Origin: Alphaproteobacteria bacterium
GTDB lineage: Bacteria; Pseudomonadota; Alphaproteobacteria; RF32; CAG-239
Length of the DNA: 64,000 bases
Direction of reading: 5' to 3'
Assembly: GCA_017465405.1 (NCBI GenBank)
Contig: JAFTWG010000015.1
Coordinates: 124,001 to 188,000 of the forward strand
The first letter of the stretch is position 1. Every line of letters starts with the position of its first letter. The notes under the pieces were generated by a model, which had not been told where the DNA came from, did no database searches, and saw only the letters and a program-made list of their open reading frames with translations. Position numbers and translations under genes: made by a program. Below, piece after piece: positions 63,268 to 64,000 of the stretch.

Positions 63268-63720
63268 ATGATTCTAAATACCGGATACGAAGCTATAATC
63301 AGCGGGCTTTTGGGGGTCTTTATAGCACAAGCCCTCAAAATTTTAACCCATTATATGAAAACCAAAGAAATTGATATCGGTATGTTATCAAGTACCGGAG
63401 GTATGCCCAGTTCTCATAGTGCCGGAGTTTGCGCACTAACAACATCTCTCGGACTGATTGCCGGATTTGATTCTTTATTCTTTGCACTCAGTAGTGGCTA
63501 TGCTCTGGTCGTTATGCATGATGCTGCCGGATTGCGTAAAAATGCCGGAGATATTGCACGTATCGTTAATCAAATGATAAAAGATTTTTATAAGTCTGAC
63601 ATGAAAACCAAGTCTGCTCAGTTAAAAGAATTGTTGGGACATACTCCCAAAGAAGTAATTGCCGGTTTCTTTTTAGGCTGTATAATTGCTGTAATATTAC
63701 ACTATTCTTTAATGATGTAA
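63268..63720 (+). CDS. DUF212/divergent PAP2-family membrane protein
   Basis: 150 residues with four predicted helices and the family signature SSTGGMPSSHSAGVCALTTS, then VMHDAAGLRKNAGDIA. DUF212 proteins resemble PAP2 phosphatases; plant and bacterial members are linked to membrane-lipid metabolism, with activity unproven. GAGG precedes the ATG. Closed by the terminator at 63724. Confidence 0.88.
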   Translation: MILNTGYEAIISGLLGVFIAQALKILTHYMKTKEIDIGMLSSTGGMPSSHSAGVCALTTSLGLIAGFDSLFFALSSGYALVVMHDAAGLRKNAGDIARIVNQMIKDFYKSDMKTKSAQLKELLGHTPKEVIAGFFLGCIIAVILHYSLMM

Positions 63721-63723
63721 TTT

Positions 63724-63750
63724 AAGCCTCCTTGCGGAGGCTTTTTTTTT
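63724..63750. terminator. Bidirectional terminator
   Basis: AAGCCTCC/GGAGGCTT stem, loop TTGC, T-run; between the DUF212 gene and the convergent partial gene. Confidence 0.9.
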
Positions 63751-63774
63751 GAAAGTGAGTTAAGTTAAAGTTAT

Positions 63775-64000
63775 TTATGCAAGTTGCCAATTAGATTGAA
63801 GTGGTTCCTTCTTTAATATTTCGACTAATTCCGTTATCGTCATTTTCGATGGCTCTTTTTTTTGTACGGTAACGGCCATCGGAGCTTTCTCATCAACATT
63901 AGGACAACCGGTAGTGATAACTGAATATGCAGGAGCTAATAATGCTCTGAAAGTTTTGGACTCAGCATGATGAAATCCTTTTTTTTCACTCCATACTCGG
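63775..64000 (-). CDS. C-terminal part of an unrecognised protein, cut by window edge
   Basis: Open from the right edge to the TAA at 63775-63777. The visible 74 residues contain FHHAESKTFRALLAPAYSVI, TTGCPNVDEKAPMAVTVQ and a C-terminal MTITELVEILKKEP helix. No family recognised from this fragment. Confidence 0.5.
   Translation of the reverse strand, partial: RVWSEKKGFHHAESKTFRALLAPAYSVITTGCPNVDEKAPMAVTVQKKEPSKMTITELVEILKKEPLQSNWQLA

Noticed and set aside
1-64000. CRISPR arrays, insertion sequences, rRNA genes, replication origin
   Set aside because: No regularly spaced direct repeats, no transposase frame, no rRNA sequence and no DnaA-box cluster were seen.

Overview
The window reads as a chromosomal segment of an AT-rich Gram-negative alphaproteobacterium, most likely an uncultured host-associated (gut-type) lineage. 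Outer-membrane genes (a FadL-type porin and an 8-stranded-barrel-like OMP), a fused Aas acyltransferase/ligase and YqgE support Gram-negative. The dinB-type polymerase gene carries a direct-repeat LexA box GTTC-N7-GTTC exactly at its promoter, which is the alphaproteobacterial form of the SOS box. The lineage below class level is inference.

Layout. 1-9.4 kb: small metabolic genes, yqgE, a large DsbD-family reductase, and a tight minus-strand operon (47-aa microprotein, murA, M16 peptidase, ispH, AlbA_2 protein, rnhA). 9.5-20.1 kb: tRNA-Thr(GGT), an inositol-phosphatase-like gene, a membrane-fused spermidine-synthase-like gene with a YgjV-like gene, an unrecognised 615-aa protein, and several single-gene units with unusual leaders. 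20.1-25.8 kb: a MazG/Nudix pair, an SPFH protein, a STAS plus SpoIIE/HATPase partner-switch pair, and a PHP phosphatase. 25.8-30.1 kb: a five-gene operon (SGHYxP protein, radical SAM, MazG-like, Nudix, UDP-GlcNAc 2-epimerase-like). 30.3-39.2 kb: SOS-controlled Y-family polymerase, a type III restriction-modification locus with two extra genes between mod and res, and an F420-ligase-like gene. 39.3-51.9 kb: SemiSWEET, adenylate kinase, aas, fadL, two glycosyltransferases, the murF-nrdR-nusB-def-fmt run, an aldo/keto reductase and an OMP. 51.9-64 kb: three SHOCT-type membrane proteins behind a structured RNA leader, yebC, prmA-pepP-thioredoxin-like, a PilT/GspE-like ATPase, MATE, a Cys-rich lipoprotein, tRNA-Thr(TGT), four small no-Shine-Dalgarno genes, a DUF212 protein, and a truncated gene at the edge.

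Two translation styles coexist. Most housekeeping genes sit in tight operons with GGAG-type ribosome binding sites and stop/start overlaps. About a dozen others are mostly solitary: each has a near-consensus TTGAC-N16-18-TAnnnT promoter, an AT-rich leader without a Shine-Dalgarno, usually a terminator of its own, and often less AT-rich codon use. Two of these, 31 kb apart, share a nearly identical 34-nt 5' leader.

The best candidates for something undescribed are: (i) the roughly 190-nt structured RNA/attenuator-like element before the SHOCT genes; (ii) the soluble-plus-4-TM gene pair embedded in the type III restriction-modification operon; (iii) the five-gene SGHYxP/radical SAM/MazG/Nudix/epimerase operon; and (iv) the dispersed no-Shine-Dalgarno gene class. 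No insertion sequence, CRISPR array or rRNA was seen.
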